Shown piece by piece: positions 23,968-35,946 of a stretch of 37,170 nt of DNA (within the stretch, counting starts at the first letter, position 1; each line of letters begins with the position of its first letter). The notes beneath the pieces are model-generated. The model was not told the DNA's origin. It worked only from the letters and a program-made list of their open reading frames with translations, and searched no databases. The position numbers and the translations under genes were made by a program. Location: NCBI RefSeq assembly GCF_000444135.1, contig NZ_ATDK01000084.1, positions 1 through 37,170 of the forward strand, in the 5' to 3' direction. This stretch comes from Pseudomonas avellanae BPIC 631. GTDB taxonomy: Bacteria; Pseudomonadota; Gammaproteobacteria; Pseudomonadales; Pseudomonadaceae.

Positions 23968-24807
23968 TTAGTTCCCCGACGCAGCCGCAGTGACCGGCAT
24001 GACCTTTATGTGCAGCGGCTGAAAGATCGCCGCCAGTTCTCCGTCCGCGCGTAACTTTTCCATCAACCTCACGAAGTGCGGCACATCAATGCTGCCATTC
24101 GGGCGCAGCAGCGCGTATTGCCGATAGATCTGATCGACACGTTCGGAGACCATCAATTGCGCGGCCTCATCTTTGTTATGTGCCATGAAATCAATCAGAT
24201 AGGAACGGGTAACGGGGGCAATATCCACACGACCGCGCACCACCATCAGCAGGTTGCTGTCGTGGGAATACGTCGAGGTCACATTGAAGTGTTCACTCAG
24301 GTACTTCTGATCGGTGTTGAAGTTGGCAAAGCCGTAATGATAGCCACTGAAAAGCGCCAGACGCTTGTCGGACAAGTCATCGAAGTAACTCTGCTCTCGC
24401 CCCTCGACCCGCCGTGCCACATAGACTTCGGCGTCTTCAAGGCCCATGTCGACCGTCTGGTGTGGAATGTCTTTCCAGCCCCAGTCAGGGTTTTCGAAAA
24501 TCGCGACGTCGAAACGACCTTCCGAGAAGTCACGAAAGCGCCGGGGCACAGAGGTCGGAACCATCACGAACTGATAGTCACTCTGTTCGGCATTCAGGGC
24601 ATCGAGCAGCCTGGGCAGCAGACCGGTGTCCTCACCCTTTTCAGGGCGCACAATGTAAGGGGGAAAATGCACCACGGCAACGCGTACGACCTGCGCAGCA
24701 AAGACGTGCGGCGTCATAATCAGCGCAACGAACAGCGTCATTCCCGTTACGGCCGTGTTCACGACATTATCAATTACCACTGCAAGTCTTTTCATAAAAC
24801 ACGGCAT
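23968..24807 (-). CDS. Orphan periplasmic solute-binding protein (SBP_bac_3 type)
   Basis: Exported binding protein of 279 residues. Seen: a signal peptide (about residues 1-34, ending HVFAAQ), then the type-II periplasmic binding fold beginning VVRVAVVHFPPYIVRPEKG and containing GLLPRLLDALNAE and a late NLLMVVRGRVDIAPVTRSY. Such proteins bind amino acids or similar small molecules. No permease or ATPase gene is adjacent, so it is an orphan and may feed a distant transporter or act as a sensor. The ribosome-binding site is weak. Start ATG 24807 or 24795. Confidence 0.85.
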   Translation of the reverse strand: MPCFMKRLAVVIDNVVNTAVTGMTLFVALIMTPHVFAAQVVRVAVVHFPPYIVRPEKGEDTGLLPRLLDALNAEQSDYQFVMVPTSVPRRFRDFSEGRFDVAIFENPDWGWKDIPHQTVDMGLEDAEVYVARRVEGREQSYFDDLSDKRLALFSGYHYGFANFNTDQKYLSEHFNVTSTYSHDSNLLMVVRGRVDIAPVTRSYLIDFMAHNKDEAAQLMVSERVDQIYRQYALLRPNGSIDVPHFVRLMEKLRADGELAAIFQPLHIKVMPVTAAASGN

Positions 24808-24963
24808 TAATCAAAGCCCCCACGCTATGCGGTTTCCTTGATTTAAACAACTGTCAAATCAACGACGCCAGCGTAATGCATACCGCTCGACGCTTTGAAC
24901 ACATGGCCAAATACGACGATCTCGCTGGAGGCACCAATGCAATAACGCGCGGTCATTGTAAGG

Positions 24964-24996
24964 GCGGCGTGAAACACGCTGCTGCCCACACGCCGC
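24964..24996. repeat. Inverted repeat upstream of the exonuclease gene
   Basis: GCGGCGTG (24964-24971) and CACGCCGC (24989-24996) are perfect complements; an alternative inner hairpin GCGTG-AAA-CACGC uses part of the left arm. Two mutually exclusive structures are possible in the 250-bp divergent region between the solute-binding protein and the exonuclease. Confidence 0.45.
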
Positions 24997-25063
24997 ACGT
25001 CACGCGCGTAACGCATTAGTGTAGCTACGCTGAAGCCATTGACTATCGTAAGGGAGCTTGATG

Positions 25064-25606
25064 ATGCCGCATTGGCTGGTGATTGATCTGGAGGCGACCA
25101 CCGAAGAAGGTGGCTGGCCGGTCGCAGAAATGGAAGTCATCGAGATAGGTGCGACGCTGGTCAATCAGGATGGGCGCGAGCTGGACCATTTCGAACGCTT
25201 CGTACGCCCCGCACGCAGGCCACTGTTGACTCATTTTTGCAAGGAACTGACCCATATCAACCAGAGCAACATCGACAGCGCTGCGCCGCTGACCACCGTG
25301 TGGCCGCAGTTCGAGCGCTGGCTGAGCCATCATCGCGCCCGTGTAGTGGGCTGGGCCAGCTGGGGGGATTATGATCGTCAGCAACTGGAAGAGGAATGGC
25401 GCCATCATCAACTTGGCAGTGTGCTGTCCAGCATGCCGCATGTCAATCTCAAACAGCGTTTCGCACAGGCCCGTCAGTTGCAAAAACCGGTGGGGCTGAA
25501 CAGTGCGTTGCAGCTGGCGGGTATGCAGTTCAGCGGGCAACAGCACAGGGCGCTGGTAGATGCGCGCAATACTGCCAGGCTTTTGCCGCTGATTCTGCCC
25601 AACTGA
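25064..25606 (+). CDS. ERI-1/KapD-like 3'-5' exonuclease (DEDDh)
   Basis: RNase T/DnaQ-fold exonuclease of about 181 residues. Seen: motif I IDLEATTEEGG (D and E), motif II GWASWGDYDRQQL, and motif III HRALVDARNTARL with the general-base His. The intermediate FERFVRPARRPLLTHFCKELTHINQ is typical of the ERI-1-like branch, which degrades or trims RNA 3' ends. Substrate inferred, not shown. Two ATGs are adjacent; the second (25064) is 7 nt from AAGGGAG and preferred, but 25061 is possible. Monocistronic and divergent from the solute-binding protein gene. Confidence 0.9.
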   Translation: MPHWLVIDLEATTEEGGWPVAEMEVIEIGATLVNQDGRELDHFERFVRPARRPLLTHFCKELTHINQSNIDSAAPLTTVWPQFERWLSHHRARVVGWASWGDYDRQQLEEEWRHHQLGSVLSSMPHVNLKQRFAQARQLQKPVGLNSALQLAGMQFSGQQHRALVDARNTARLLPLILPN

Positions 25607-25719
25607 ATGTTGCAGCACCTGAACACTTATTCCATATCGAGCTGCAATGGACGTGACGAGTTTTAACCTGTTGGGCATACTGGCAAACCATTTTCAACCC
25701 TTTCATCAAGGAACCGCCC

Positions 25720-26001
25720 ATGTTCAAGGTCAACGAGTACTTCGACGGCACCGTCAAATCCATCGCCTTCAGTCAGGCCGAAGGTCAGGCAACCATTGGT
25801 GTAATGGCAGCGGGCGAATATGAGTTCGGCACTGCACAGCGGGAGATCATGCATGTGATCTCTGGCGAATTGAACGTCAAGCTCCCGGACAGCACCGACT
25901 GGGAAACTTTCTCCACTGGCAGCCAGTTCAATGTACCCGCCAACAGCAAGTTTCAGCTCAAAGTAAGCGTCGATACCGCGTACCTGTGCGAGTACCGCTG
26001 A
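25720..26001 (+). CDS. ppnP: Pyrimidine/purine nucleoside phosphorylase
   Basis: Small cupin-fold enzyme (DUF1255/PpnP family), 93 residues, that phosphorolyses several purine and pyrimidine nucleosides in salvage. Seen: [16 protein letters not shown] at the start, [12 protein letters not shown], the [12 protein letters not shown] cupin strand and the C-terminal [13 protein letters not shown] and AYLCEY signatures; the length matches E. coli YaiE. CAAGGA is upstream of the ATG at 25720. Convergent with the ABC exporter, with a 9-bp hairpin between. Confidence 0.95.
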   Translation: MFKVNEYFDGTVKSIAFSQAEGQATIGVMAAGEYEFGTAQREIMHVISGELNVKLPDSTDWETFSTGSQFNVPANSKFQLKVSVDTAYLCEYR

Positions 26002-26010
26002 ACCTGAACG

Positions 26011-26033
26011 AGTGGGAGGCTTGACCTCCCACT
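26011..26033. terminator. Bidirectional hairpin between ppnP and the ABC exporter
   Basis: AGTGGGAGG, loop CTTGA, CCTCCCACT: a perfect 9-bp stem between two convergent stops. No T-tract on either strand. Confidence 0.5.
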
Positions 26034-26054
26034 GCTGCCCTCGCCCCCCCGCCG

Positions 26055-27824
26055 CTATTCGACACCCGCATTGAACTGCAACGCCGCCAGCCGTGCATAT
26101 AACGGGTTGCTGGCAATCAGTTGCTGATGAGTACCTACCGCCACCAGTTGCCCCTGATCCATCACCGCGATGCGGTCAGCATTCTGCACGGTCGCCAGAC
26201 GGTGAGCGATGACCAGCGTGGTACGGCCTTTCATCAAGCTGGGCAAGGCTTGTTGAATCAGGTGTTCGCTTTGCGCATCCAGCGCGCTGGTCGCCTCGTC
26301 CAGCAGTAAAATCGGCGCATCGACCAGCAAGGCACGAGCAATCGTCAGACGCTGGCGCTGCCCACCCGACAGCCCCAGCCCGCCCTCGCCCAGATGAGTG
26401 CGGTAACCGTCGGCCATTTCCAGAATGAACTCGTGGGCATGGGCGATACGTGCCGCTGCCTGCACCTGTTCGAAGCTGGCGTTGACGTTGCCGTAACGAA
26501 TGTTGTCTTCGACGCTGCCAAAAAACAAACCAGGCGTTTGCGACACCAGCGCAAAGCAGCGACGCAGGTCATGGGGATCGAGCTGCACGGCCGGCACGCC
26601 CTCGATCAGAATGCGCCCACAGCCTGGGTCGTAAAAACGCAGCAGCAGGTCGAAGATCGTTGACTTGCCCGCGCCGGACGGCCCTACCAAAGCCAGGGTT
26701 TCGCCGGGCTCCACGGTCAGGGTCAGGTCATCGACCGCATTACGCTCGGGGCGCGACGGATAGGCGAAACTGACGCCCTCCAGCGCAAGCCTGCCGCTGA
26801 TACGTGGTGGCAGGGTCTGCAGGCCGGTCGGCGGCGCGCTGATCTCGCTGCGCGCCTGCAGCAACTCGCCGATCCTCTCGGCCGCACCGGCGGCGCGCTG
26901 CAGCTCGCCGATCACCTCGCTCAACGTGCCGAACGCCATACCGACCACCAGCGCGTAAAACACGAAGGCCGCCAGTTCACCGCTGGAAATGCGGCCGCTG
27001 ATCACGTCCATGCCGCCCACCCATAACATCACTGCCACCGCCCCCAGCACCAGAACGATAACCAGCGTGATCAGCCAGGAGCGTTGCAGGATTCGCTTGC
27101 GCGCGGTATCGAACGCCTGCTCGACGGTGTGGGCAAAACGCTGTTTATCCTGTTGCTGATGGTTATAGGCTTGCACCGTCTTGATCTGCCCCAGCGCCTC
27201 GGCCACATAGCTGCCGACATTGGCGACGCGGTCCTGGCTCTCGCGCGACAGAGTGCGCACTCGCCGACCGAACATGAGAATCGGCGCGATGATCAACGGC
27301 AAGGCCACCACCACGATGCTGGTGAGCTTGGGGTTGGTAATAAACAGCAGCACGATCCCGCCGACGACCATCAACGCATTGCGCAGGAACATTGACAGCG
27401 ACGAGCCGATGACCGACTGCAACAGCGTGGTGTCGGCGGTGAGTCGCGACTGGATTTCCGAACTGCGGTTGTTTTCATAGAACCCCGGATGCAACTCGAT
27501 CAAGTGGTCAAAGACCTTCTTGCGCAGATCCGCCACCACACGCTCGCCGATCCACGACACCAGATAAAAGCGGCTGAAAGTGCCTATGGCCAGGCCCACC
27601 GTCAGCAGCATGAAGAACCCGATCGAGCGTTCGAGCAATTGCGGCGAACGGGTCATGAAACCCTGATCGATCATCAACTTGATGCCCTGCCCGATCGACA
27701 GCGTGATGCCCGCAGTGACGACCAGTGCCAACAATGCGCCAAGCGCCTGCCAGCGGTAAGGTGCGATGAAACTCGCGGCCAGACGAATCGCCTGGCGTTG
27801 ACGCCTGGAAACCAGTGAAATCAT
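26055..27824 (-). CDS. ABC transporter, fused membrane and ATPase domains (MsbA-like exporter)
   Basis: Half-transporter of 589 residues, expected to form a homodimer in the inner membrane. Seen: a six-helix membrane domain (about 15-315), then an ATPase domain with Walker A GPSGAGKST (about 378-386), the signature LSGGQ (about 483), Walker B ILLLDEATSALD (about 503-514) and the H-loop VIAHRLATV. It resembles lipid A/MsbA-like and multidrug exporters; the cargo is not deducible. Convergent with ppnP and divergent from the PA1571-type gene. Confidence 0.93.
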   Translation of the reverse strand: MISLVSRRQRQAIRLAASFIAPYRWQALGALLALVVTAGITLSIGQGIKLMIDQGFMTRSPQLLERSIGFFMLLTVGLAIGTFSRFYLVSWIGERVVADLRKKVFDHLIELHPGFYENNRSSEIQSRLTADTTLLQSVIGSSLSMFLRNALMVVGGIVLLFITNPKLTSIVVVALPLIIAPILMFGRRVRTLSRESQDRVANVGSYVAEALGQIKTVQAYNHQQQDKQRFAHTVEQAFDTARKRILQRSWLITLVIVLVLGAVAVMLWVGGMDVISGRISSGELAAFVFYALVVGMAFGTLSEVIGELQRAAGAAERIGELLQARSEISAPPTGLQTLPPRISGRLALEGVSFAYPSRPERNAVDDLTLTVEPGETLALVGPSGAGKSTIFDLLLRFYDPGCGRILIEGVPAVQLDPHDLRRCFALVSQTPGLFFGSVEDNIRYGNVNASFEQVQAAARIAHAHEFILEMADGYRTHLGEGGLGLSGGQRQRLTIARALLVDAPILLLDEATSALDAQSEHLIQQALPSLMKGRTTLVIAHRLATVQNADRIAVMDQGQLVAVGTHQQLIASNPLYARLAALQFNAGVE

Positions 27825-28111
27825 GAAAAGTGAACCTGCCTGTGTGCCCGAGCTGTCTGAACCGCAAAGCCTACACCTGTCACGCCAGGCGTGCTGCGCA
27901 TCATTGCGAGTGAACTTGCGCCGCGTTTGAAAGGTCAGGTTATGTCTGCTTGACAGAGAACGCTATAAGAGATCGATCTAAGCGCCTGCTGGCAGACTTA
28001 CATCATTTCTGTTGCACTGGTATCGCGTTTGAACGGCTGACAGCACCTGTCACGGACCGGTCATCAAGCGCGGTTAATTTAACGCCGTTACCTGATGAAA
28101 GGAGATACACC

Positions 28112-28282
28112 ATGAGCCTGCAAGAGCGCAGCAACGAAGTTCAAGTCGTTCGAGCCACGCCCAATCTGCCGGTGGGCGGTGCAATTCTCGACCAGCACGG
28201 GCAAGAAGTCCTGATCACCGAAGAAATGGTTCAGGCTGCCTGCCAGGAATGCGACAAGAACTGGGTCACCCCGGAAAAATAA
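28112..28282 (+). CDS. PA1571-family small protein (56 aa)
   Basis: Small soluble protein: MSLQERSNEV at the start, then PNLPVGGAILDQHGQEVLITEEMVQAACQ. I recognise it as the PA1571 family, small Pseudomonas proteins of unknown role (moderate confidence). AAAGGAGA is 6-8 nt before the ATG at 28112; the longer frame from 27950 is intergenic. It has its own leader of over 150 nt and a textbook terminator, so it is a single-gene transcript. Confidence 0.75.
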   Translation: MSLQERSNEVQVVRATPNLPVGGAILDQHGQEVLITEEMVQAACQECDKNWVTPEK

Positions 28283-28304
28283 TACCGAGCGACACCTCAT
28301 CTTG

Positions 28305-28332
28305 AAACCCGACCTCCAGGTCGGGTTTTTTA
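28305..28332 (+). terminator. Rho-independent terminator of the PA1571-type gene
   Basis: AAACCCGACC, loop TCCA, GGTCGGGTTT, then TTT. A 10-bp stem placed 22 nt past the stop and before the convergent pdxB stop. Confidence 0.88.
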
Positions 28333-28346
28333 TGCCAGGCAACGTC

Positions 28347-29489
28347 TTAGACCCGCACCGCCCCCAGTGCCCGGATCAGTTGCGTCAGCGCGTCGGACTC
28401 GCCTTCCAGGTGAACCTTCAGCCCTTCGATTTCCCGACGGGGCGGGTAATGTTTGCGCAGCGCATCGAAGGCCAGTCGCTGGCTGGCGGTGTCGCCGGTC
28501 AGGCTGCGACGGAAATCCGCATCGTCACGGCGCGGGTCGTATACGCCGCGGCACAGCATGTTCAAGGCCCACTGCGGGTCGGTGGCAGCGTCCAGGCTGA
28601 CTTGCGCCAGCCAGGGGGTCGGCAGCAGGTCAGCGAGGCTGATCGCCGCCGGCTGATCGAGAAAGGCGCACAGCGCCTGGTAGATCTGCGCAGTGCCGCG
28701 CTGCCTGCCGTCGAGACTGTAACCCGCGATGTGCGGCGTGCCGATGACGCACAGGTCAGCCAGCGCCACGTTGACCTGCGGTTCGCCTTCCCACACATCG
28801 AGCACGGCTTGCAGGTCTTCACGCTCAAGCATGACATCGTGCAGTGCGCGGTTATCCACCACCGCGCCACGGCTGGCGTTGATCAGCCAGGAGCCTTGCC
28901 TGAGCTGACGCAGACGCGCTTCGTCGAGCAGGTGCCAGGTCGGTGACTGGCCGCTCTTGTCCAACGGCGTATGCAGGCTGATCACGTCACAGCGCTGCAG
29001 AATCTCATCAAGGCTGACGAAGTCACCGCCTTCGGCAGACTGGCGTGGCGGATCGCAGACCAGCACCTTCCAGCCCAGCGCTTTGAGCACAGCGATCAGC
29101 CGCCCCCCCACCTGCCCCGCACCGACCACACCATAGGTGCGCTGGCGCAGATCGACGCCTTCGATTTCCGCCAGGGTCAGCAGACTGCCCAGCACGTAAT
29201 CCACCACGCCGCGCGCATTGCAGCCCGGTGCGCTCGACCACTGAATCGCAGCATCCTGCAGGTAGGTGAGGTCCAGATGATCAGTGCCAATGGTGCAGGT
29301 GCCAACAAAACGTACCGGGCTGCCCTCAAGCATCTCGCGGGTCACCGGCGTCACGGAACGCACCAGCAAGACATCAGCGTCGGCTACCGCTGCGTGGTCG
29401 ATGGAGCGGCCTGGCAAGCGGCGGATTTCACCGAAACCGGCAAAAAAGGCGTCGAGCAGGGGAATGTTTTCGTCAGCAACAATGCGCAT
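28347..29489 (-). CDS. pdxB: Erythronate-4-phosphate dehydrogenase
   Basis: NAD-dependent 2-hydroxyacid dehydrogenase of 380 residues in PLP (vitamin B6) synthesis, oxidising 4-phosphoerythronate. Seen: the NAD-binding [12 protein letters not shown] (about residue 120), the arginine in [11 protein letters not shown], the glutamate in [10 protein letters not shown] and the histidine in [13 protein letters not shown], the usual Arg-Glu-His triad, plus the PdxB-specific C-terminal dimerisation domain. GAGAGG precedes the ATG. It is convergent with the PA1571-type gene and followed on its upstream side by tusA and rlmM in the same direction. Confidence 0.96.
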   Translation of the reverse strand: MRIVADENIPLLDAFFAGFGEIRRLPGRSIDHAAVADADVLLVRSVTPVTREMLEGSPVRFVGTCTIGTDHLDLTYLQDAAIQWSSAPGCNARGVVDYVLGSLLTLAEIEGVDLRQRTYGVVGAGQVGGRLIAVLKALGWKVLVCDPPRQSAEGGDFVSLDEILQRCDVISLHTPLDKSGQSPTWHLLDEARLRQLRQGSWLINASRGAVVDNRALHDVMLEREDLQAVLDVWEGEPQVNVALADLCVIGTPHIAGYSLDGRQRGTAQIYQALCAFLDQPAAISLADLLPTPWLAQVSLDAATDPQWALNMLCRGVYDPRRDDADFRRSLTGDTASQRLAFDALRKHYPPRREIEGLKVHLEGESDALTQLIRALGAVRV

Positions 29490-29577
29490 GGAAGCCTCTC
29501 AAGGTCTGGCGGACATGAGCCGGTCCACAGTGTGAACAGGCGCGTCGTGAACAAGCGCGGTTGCAGCGATGTGGCGG

Positions 29578-29832
29578 TCAGTCGGATTTTTTACGAATCC
29601 AGTACAGGAACGTGCCCTCTTCAGCCTGCTCGGCCACCAGTTCATGGCCGAGAAACACGCAGAATTTCGGGATGTCACGGCGCGTGGACGGATCGGTCGC
29701 AATCACCTTGAGCAGGCCGCTTGCGGGCAGATCACGGACTTTCTGGTGCAGCATCATCACCGGTTCCGGGCAGAACAGCCCGGTGGCGTCCAGAACGGCG
29801 TCGACGGTGAGGCTTTCAATGGGTTCAGACAT
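29578..29832 (-). CDS. tusA: Sulfurtransferase TusA
   Basis: Small sulfur carrier of 83 residues that accepts persulfide sulfur from a cysteine desulfurase and passes it on for tRNA 2-thiouridine formation. Seen: the active cysteine C21 in [12 protein letters not shown] and the compact beta-alpha fold with [17 protein letters not shown]. The start at 29832 has GGAG 8 nt upstream; the longer frame from 29868 is unsupported. It lies just downstream of rlmM (66-nt gap), so one transcript may encode two RNA-modification functions. Confidence 0.93.
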   Translation of the reverse strand: MSEPIESLTVDAVLDATGLFCPEPVMMLHQKVRDLPASGLLKVIATDPSTRRDIPKFCVFLGHELVAEQAEEGTFLYWIRKKSD

Positions 29833-29898
29833 GGGGCACTCCAGCGGCGGGTAGCTATTGTCGCTCAAATCAGCAGGTACGATAAGCGCCAGCTTGCC

Positions 29899-30972
29899 TC
29901 ACTTGCGGGCCGCTTTGGCCACATCCAGCCTGCGCAGGTGGCAAGTGACTTCTTCGCGGTCATGGTAAAGCTGCTTGCAGCCAATCGATACCCGCACACC
30001 GCGCGCCTGAAAACCTTCTTCGATGCGGTCGAGCAAGCGGCGCACTTCAGCGTAGCGCTGTTTCATCGGCAGCTTGAGGTTGACCACCGCTTCACGGCAC
30101 AGCCCTTCGCCCAGCCAGGTTTCCAGCAGGGCCGCATTGCGCGCCGGTTTTTCGACGATGTCACAGACCATCCAGTCCACAGGGTGACGAGGCTTGTAGG
30201 TAAAACCGTCCGCCATCAAGTGCTGCACCAGCCCGGTGTCCATCAGGCTTTCGGCCATCGGGCCATTATCGATGGCGGTCACCAGCATGCCCCGGCGCAC
30301 CAGTTGGTAGGTCCAGCCGCCGGGCGCAGCGCCCAGGTCCACGCCCGTCATGTCACCGGAAAGACGCTCGTCCCACTGATCTCTGGGGATAAAGTGGTGC
30401 CACGCTTCTTCCAGCTTCAAGGTGGAGCGGCTGGGTGCTTCGCGGGGGAACTTCAAGCGCGGGATGCCCATCGGCCACATCGCCGAGTTATCGGCCTCGG
30501 CCAGGCCGAGAAACACTCCGCGACCGCTCTTGAAGGTCAGCAGCAGGCGCGGTTTGCGTGGGTCATCGACCAGCTTGCCAGCCTGGGTCAGGGCCTTGCG
30601 CAGTGGTGCCTCGAACTTTTTGCAGAAATTCGACAGCTCTTTGCCATCGTTGGTATCCACAACTTCCAGCCACAGGCTGCCGCAGGTCGGGAACGTCGAC
30701 AGTTGCGCAAGAATCACGCTGATGCGGTCGGTTTCCGGCAGATCAACGAACAGGCCCCGCGCCCACTGACGAGGGAAGATCAACGTGTCGAAGCGCTGAC
30801 CGTTCATCAGTCGTTCGGCACCATCCGCTTCAGTGCAGATGAATTCGGCGCAGGCCGTGTCGGGCCGCGCCTTGGCGTAACCGGAAACGTCCAGGCGTGC
30901 AGCGAGGTCGGCGATCTCCGAGCAGACTTCGCCCTCGAAACCGGGCCGACAATGCATAAACAGCGTATTCAT
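29899..30972 (-). CDS. rlmM: 23S rRNA 2'-O-ribose methyltransferase RlmM (C2498)
   Basis: SAM-dependent methyltransferase of 357 residues that modifies C2498 of 23S rRNA. Seen: an N-terminal THUMP-like region (FMHCRPGFEGEVCSEI at the start), then the FtsJ-type catalytic part with GVDLGAAPGGWTYQLVRRG (SAM loop), a following DNGPMAESLMDTG, and VDWMVCDIVEKPAR plus a late KLPMKQRY lysine. GGAG precedes the ATG at 30972. It is divergent from acnA. Confidence 0.94.
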   Translation of the reverse strand: MNTLFMHCRPGFEGEVCSEIADLAARLDVSGYAKARPDTACAEFICTEADGAERLMNGQRFDTLIFPRQWARGLFVDLPETDRISVILAQLSTFPTCGSLWLEVVDTNDGKELSNFCKKFEAPLRKALTQAGKLVDDPRKPRLLLTFKSGRGVFLGLAEADNSAMWPMGIPRLKFPREAPSRSTLKLEEAWHHFIPRDQWDERLSGDMTGVDLGAAPGGWTYQLVRRGMLVTAIDNGPMAESLMDTGLVQHLMADGFTYKPRHPVDWMVCDIVEKPARNAALLETWLGEGLCREAVVNLKLPMKQRYAEVRRLLDRIEEGFQARGVRVSIGCKQLYHDREEVTCHLRRLDVAKAARK

Positions 30973-31151
30973 GGGTTACTCCTGATCGGGCGTAACCCCG
31001 CAGACTTCAAAGGCGCGCATGATAACGGAATCAGGAACCACTGGCGCGGCCAGACAGTCCACAGAACCTGAAGCCTGATGCGGCGCTCCCGACCTGATGC
31101 ACATGGAGCCCGTCACCCAATGCCCGGAGATCATTACAAAAGGAGACATTC

Positions 31152-33887
<2,736 letters not shown>

Positions 33888-33924
33888 GCCAACAGCACAT
33901 TCAGGGGCGCAATGCCCTGTGCGC

Positions 33925-33964
33925 AGGAACTGTCGCGGTGTCAGGCACGCCGCGACAGATTCCT
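33925..33964 (+). terminator. Long hairpin after acnA
   Basis: AGGAA-CTGTCGCGG pairs with CCGCGACAG-A-TTCCT, giving 14 bp with one bulged A and an 11-nt loop. No T-tract. It lies 38 nt past the acnA stop and may protect or end its mRNA. Confidence 0.5.
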
Positions 33965-34064
33965 GATGCGCTGACTTACCGGTCATTTGGCGTGCAATGC
34001 TCAATTTATCGACTCCCCGGCCGATAACACGCCATCGTCTTCCGGATCGAAGGATCGAAATCCC

Positions 34065-35630
34065 ATGCGCAACAACCAGCCCGTCACTCAACGCGAGCGG
34101 ACATTTCCTGCCGAACAGCGACTGATCTCCACCACCGACACCCGAGGCACCATCACGTACTGCAACGATGCCTTTGTCGATATCAGCGGTTACAGCGAGG
34201 CGGAACTGCTCGGTGCCGCGCACAACACAGTTCGCCACCCGGACGTGCCCCCAGCGGTGTTCGCGCACATGTGGACCACGCTCAAGACCGGTCAGCCGTG
34301 GATGGGCATCGTCAAGAACCGTTGCAAGAATGGCGACCATTACTGGGTCAACGCCTATGTGACGCCGGTGCTGGAAAACCGCCAGGTCGTGGGTTTCGAG
34401 TCCGTGCGTATCAAACCGACCGCCGAACAGATTCGTCGGGCCGAAACACTTTACGCGCGCATCAACAACGGCAAAAGCGCCGTGCCTGGCCGTGATAAAT
34501 GGCTGCCGATACTTCAGGACTGGCTGCCGTTCATTCTGGTCAGCCAGTTGAGCTTTCTGATCGGCGTGTGGCTCAATTCGCAGTGGGGCTTCGCACTGGC
34601 TGCAGCGTTGTCGGTGCCGCTGGGCTTGCTGGGGCTGTCATGGCAGCAGCGCGGCACCAAACGCTTGCTGCGGCTGGCCGAACAGACCACCTCCGACCCG
34701 TTGATCGCTCAGATGTACACCGACAGCCGTGGCCCGCAAGCGCGTCTGGAGATGTCGATCCTCGGCCAGGAAGCGCGTCTGAAAACCTGCCTGACCCGCT
34801 TGCAGGACACCGCCGAGCATTTGAACAATCAGGCCCGCCAGGCCAACTCGCTGGCCAACGCGAGCTCGACCGGGCTGGAGCGCCAGCGCGTGGAAACCGA
34901 ACAGGTGGCCGCCGCCATCAATCAGATGGCCGCCACCACCCAGGAAGTCGCCAGCCACGTCAATCGCGCCGCTGACGCCACCCAGCAAGCCAACGAACTG
35001 ACCCGTCGCGGCCGCGACATTGCCGGTGAAACCCGCGACGCCATTCAGCGCCTGTCCACTTCGGTGGGCGAAACCGGCCTGACCGTGACAAGGTTGGCCA
35101 AGGACAGCGACGAAATCGGCGGCGTGGTCGATGTGATCAAAGGCATTGCCGACCAGACCAACCTGCTGGCCCTCAACGCCGCCATCGAAGCCGCACGTGC
35201 TGGCGAGATGGGTCGAGGGTTTGCCGTCGTGGCAGATGAAGTGCGCCAACTGGCGCAACGCACCGCCGAGTCCACCGGGCAGATTCACGGCTTGATCGCC
35301 AAACTGCAGCAGACCGCCAACGACGCGGTGCAGACCATGAACACCGGTCGTCGTCAGGCTGAAGAAGGCGTCGCGCGGGTACTGGAAGCCGATCAGGCGT
35401 TGGTGGGCATCAGCGAGGCCGTGGCCAACATCACCGACATGACCACACAGATCGCCACCGCCACCGAAGAACAAAGCGCGGTGGCCGAAGAGATCAACCG
35501 CAACATCTCGACCATCGCCAGCCTGGCCGACACAACCTCAGACGAGGCCCGTCGCTCGGCGATATTGAGTGGCGAACTGACCGATACGGCCAACTCCCAG
35601 TATTCGCTCGTGGAGCGATTTAATCGCTGA
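34065..35630 (+). CDS. aer: Aer-type PAS-domain methyl-accepting chemotaxis protein
   Basis: Energy/aerotaxis-type receptor of 521 residues. Seen: an N-terminal cytoplasmic PAS domain (about 20-115; [19 protein letters not shown], the [11 protein letters not shown] region typical of FAD-binding Aer [15 protein letters not shown]), a short hydrophobic region (about 148-190) with the membrane hairpin, and a long helical signalling domain with the tip [20 protein letters not shown] and [14 protein letters not shown]. There is no periplasmic ligand domain, as expected for Aer. GAAGGA precedes the ATG at 34065; the longer frame is unsupported. It is downstream of acnA, as in other pseudomonads (from memory). 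Confidence 0.92.
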   Translation: MRNNQPVTQRERTFPAEQRLISTTDTRGTITYCNDAFVDISGYSEAELLGAAHNTVRHPDVPPAVFAHMWTTLKTGQPWMGIVKNRCKNGDHYWVNAYVTPVLENRQVVGFESVRIKPTAEQIRRAETLYARINNGKSAVPGRDKWLPILQDWLPFILVSQLSFLIGVWLNSQWGFALAAALSVPLGLLGLSWQQRGTKRLLRLAEQTTSDPLIAQMYTDSRGPQARLEMSILGQEARLKTCLTRLQDTAEHLNNQARQANSLANASSTGLERQRVETEQVAAAINQMAATTQEVASHVNRAADATQQANELTRRGRDIAGETRDAIQRLSTSVGETGLTVTRLAKDSDEIGGVVDVIKGIADQTNLLALNAAIEAARAGEMGRGFAVVADEVRQLAQRTAESTGQIHGLIAKLQQTANDAVQTMNTGRRQAEEGVARVLEADQALVGISEAVANITDMTTQIATATEEQSAVAEEINRNISTIASLADTTSDEARRSAILSGELTDTANSQYSLVERFNR

Positions 35631-35649
35631 AACTTCAAGCGACTTAAAG

Positions 35650-35683
35650 AGCCCCGACAGAGTTGATCTGCCGGGGCTTTTTA
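35650..35683 (+). terminator. Rho-independent terminator of aer
   Basis: AGCCCCG (35650-35656) pairs with CGGGGCT (35672-35678) and is followed by a short T run (35679-35682). It lies about 20 nt after the aer stop. Confidence 0.8.
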
Positions 35684-35907
35684 TTGGGCGCTTTCTATGT
35701 GCTTTTTCTTTATGGACTGACAGAACACTGAAGTAGCTCCGAAGAGAATGTAGGATACTTCCTTAATACCACAAACGACAGTAAAACGGCCGATGTCGGC
35801 ATTGACACAGAGCGTTCAATCCGATTATTTGAAATTCAGGTGATGCGCGGTAGTTATTTATTACCTTTTTTAGTTATTGCGTGTCGTCCTGAAAAAACTT
35901 TAGACCG

Positions 35908-35921
35908 GCGCCATTTGGCGC
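35908..35921. promoter_or_regulatory. Palindrome upstream of the Ig-like gene
   Basis: GCGCCA-TT-TGGCGC, a perfect 6-bp inverted repeat about 25 nt before the start codon. In RNA it would form a leader hairpin; as DNA it may be an operator. Confidence 0.4.
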
Positions 35922-35946
35922 TTGACTTATTAATTAGAGAGACAAG

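Larger units (their letters stand above)
35631..35946. other. AT-rich intergenic region before the orphan Ig-like gene
   Basis: No gene is seen. It holds the aer terminator, a possible sigma-70 promoter (TTGACA at 35802, TATTTG about 18 nt later), a GTAGGA hexamer at 35750, and a GCGCCA-TT-TGGCGC palindrome (35908-35921) shortly before the start codon. The base composition is clearly more AT-rich than the preceding genes. Confidence 0.55.

Noticed and set aside
27950..28111. An extended start for the PA1571-type gene.
   Set aside because: Upstream codons look non-coding and the ATG at 28112 has an ideal AAAGGAGA.
29569..31071. 500-codon plus-strand open frame across tusA and rlmM.
   Set aside because: Antisense shadow of two well-supported genes; no recognisable domain.
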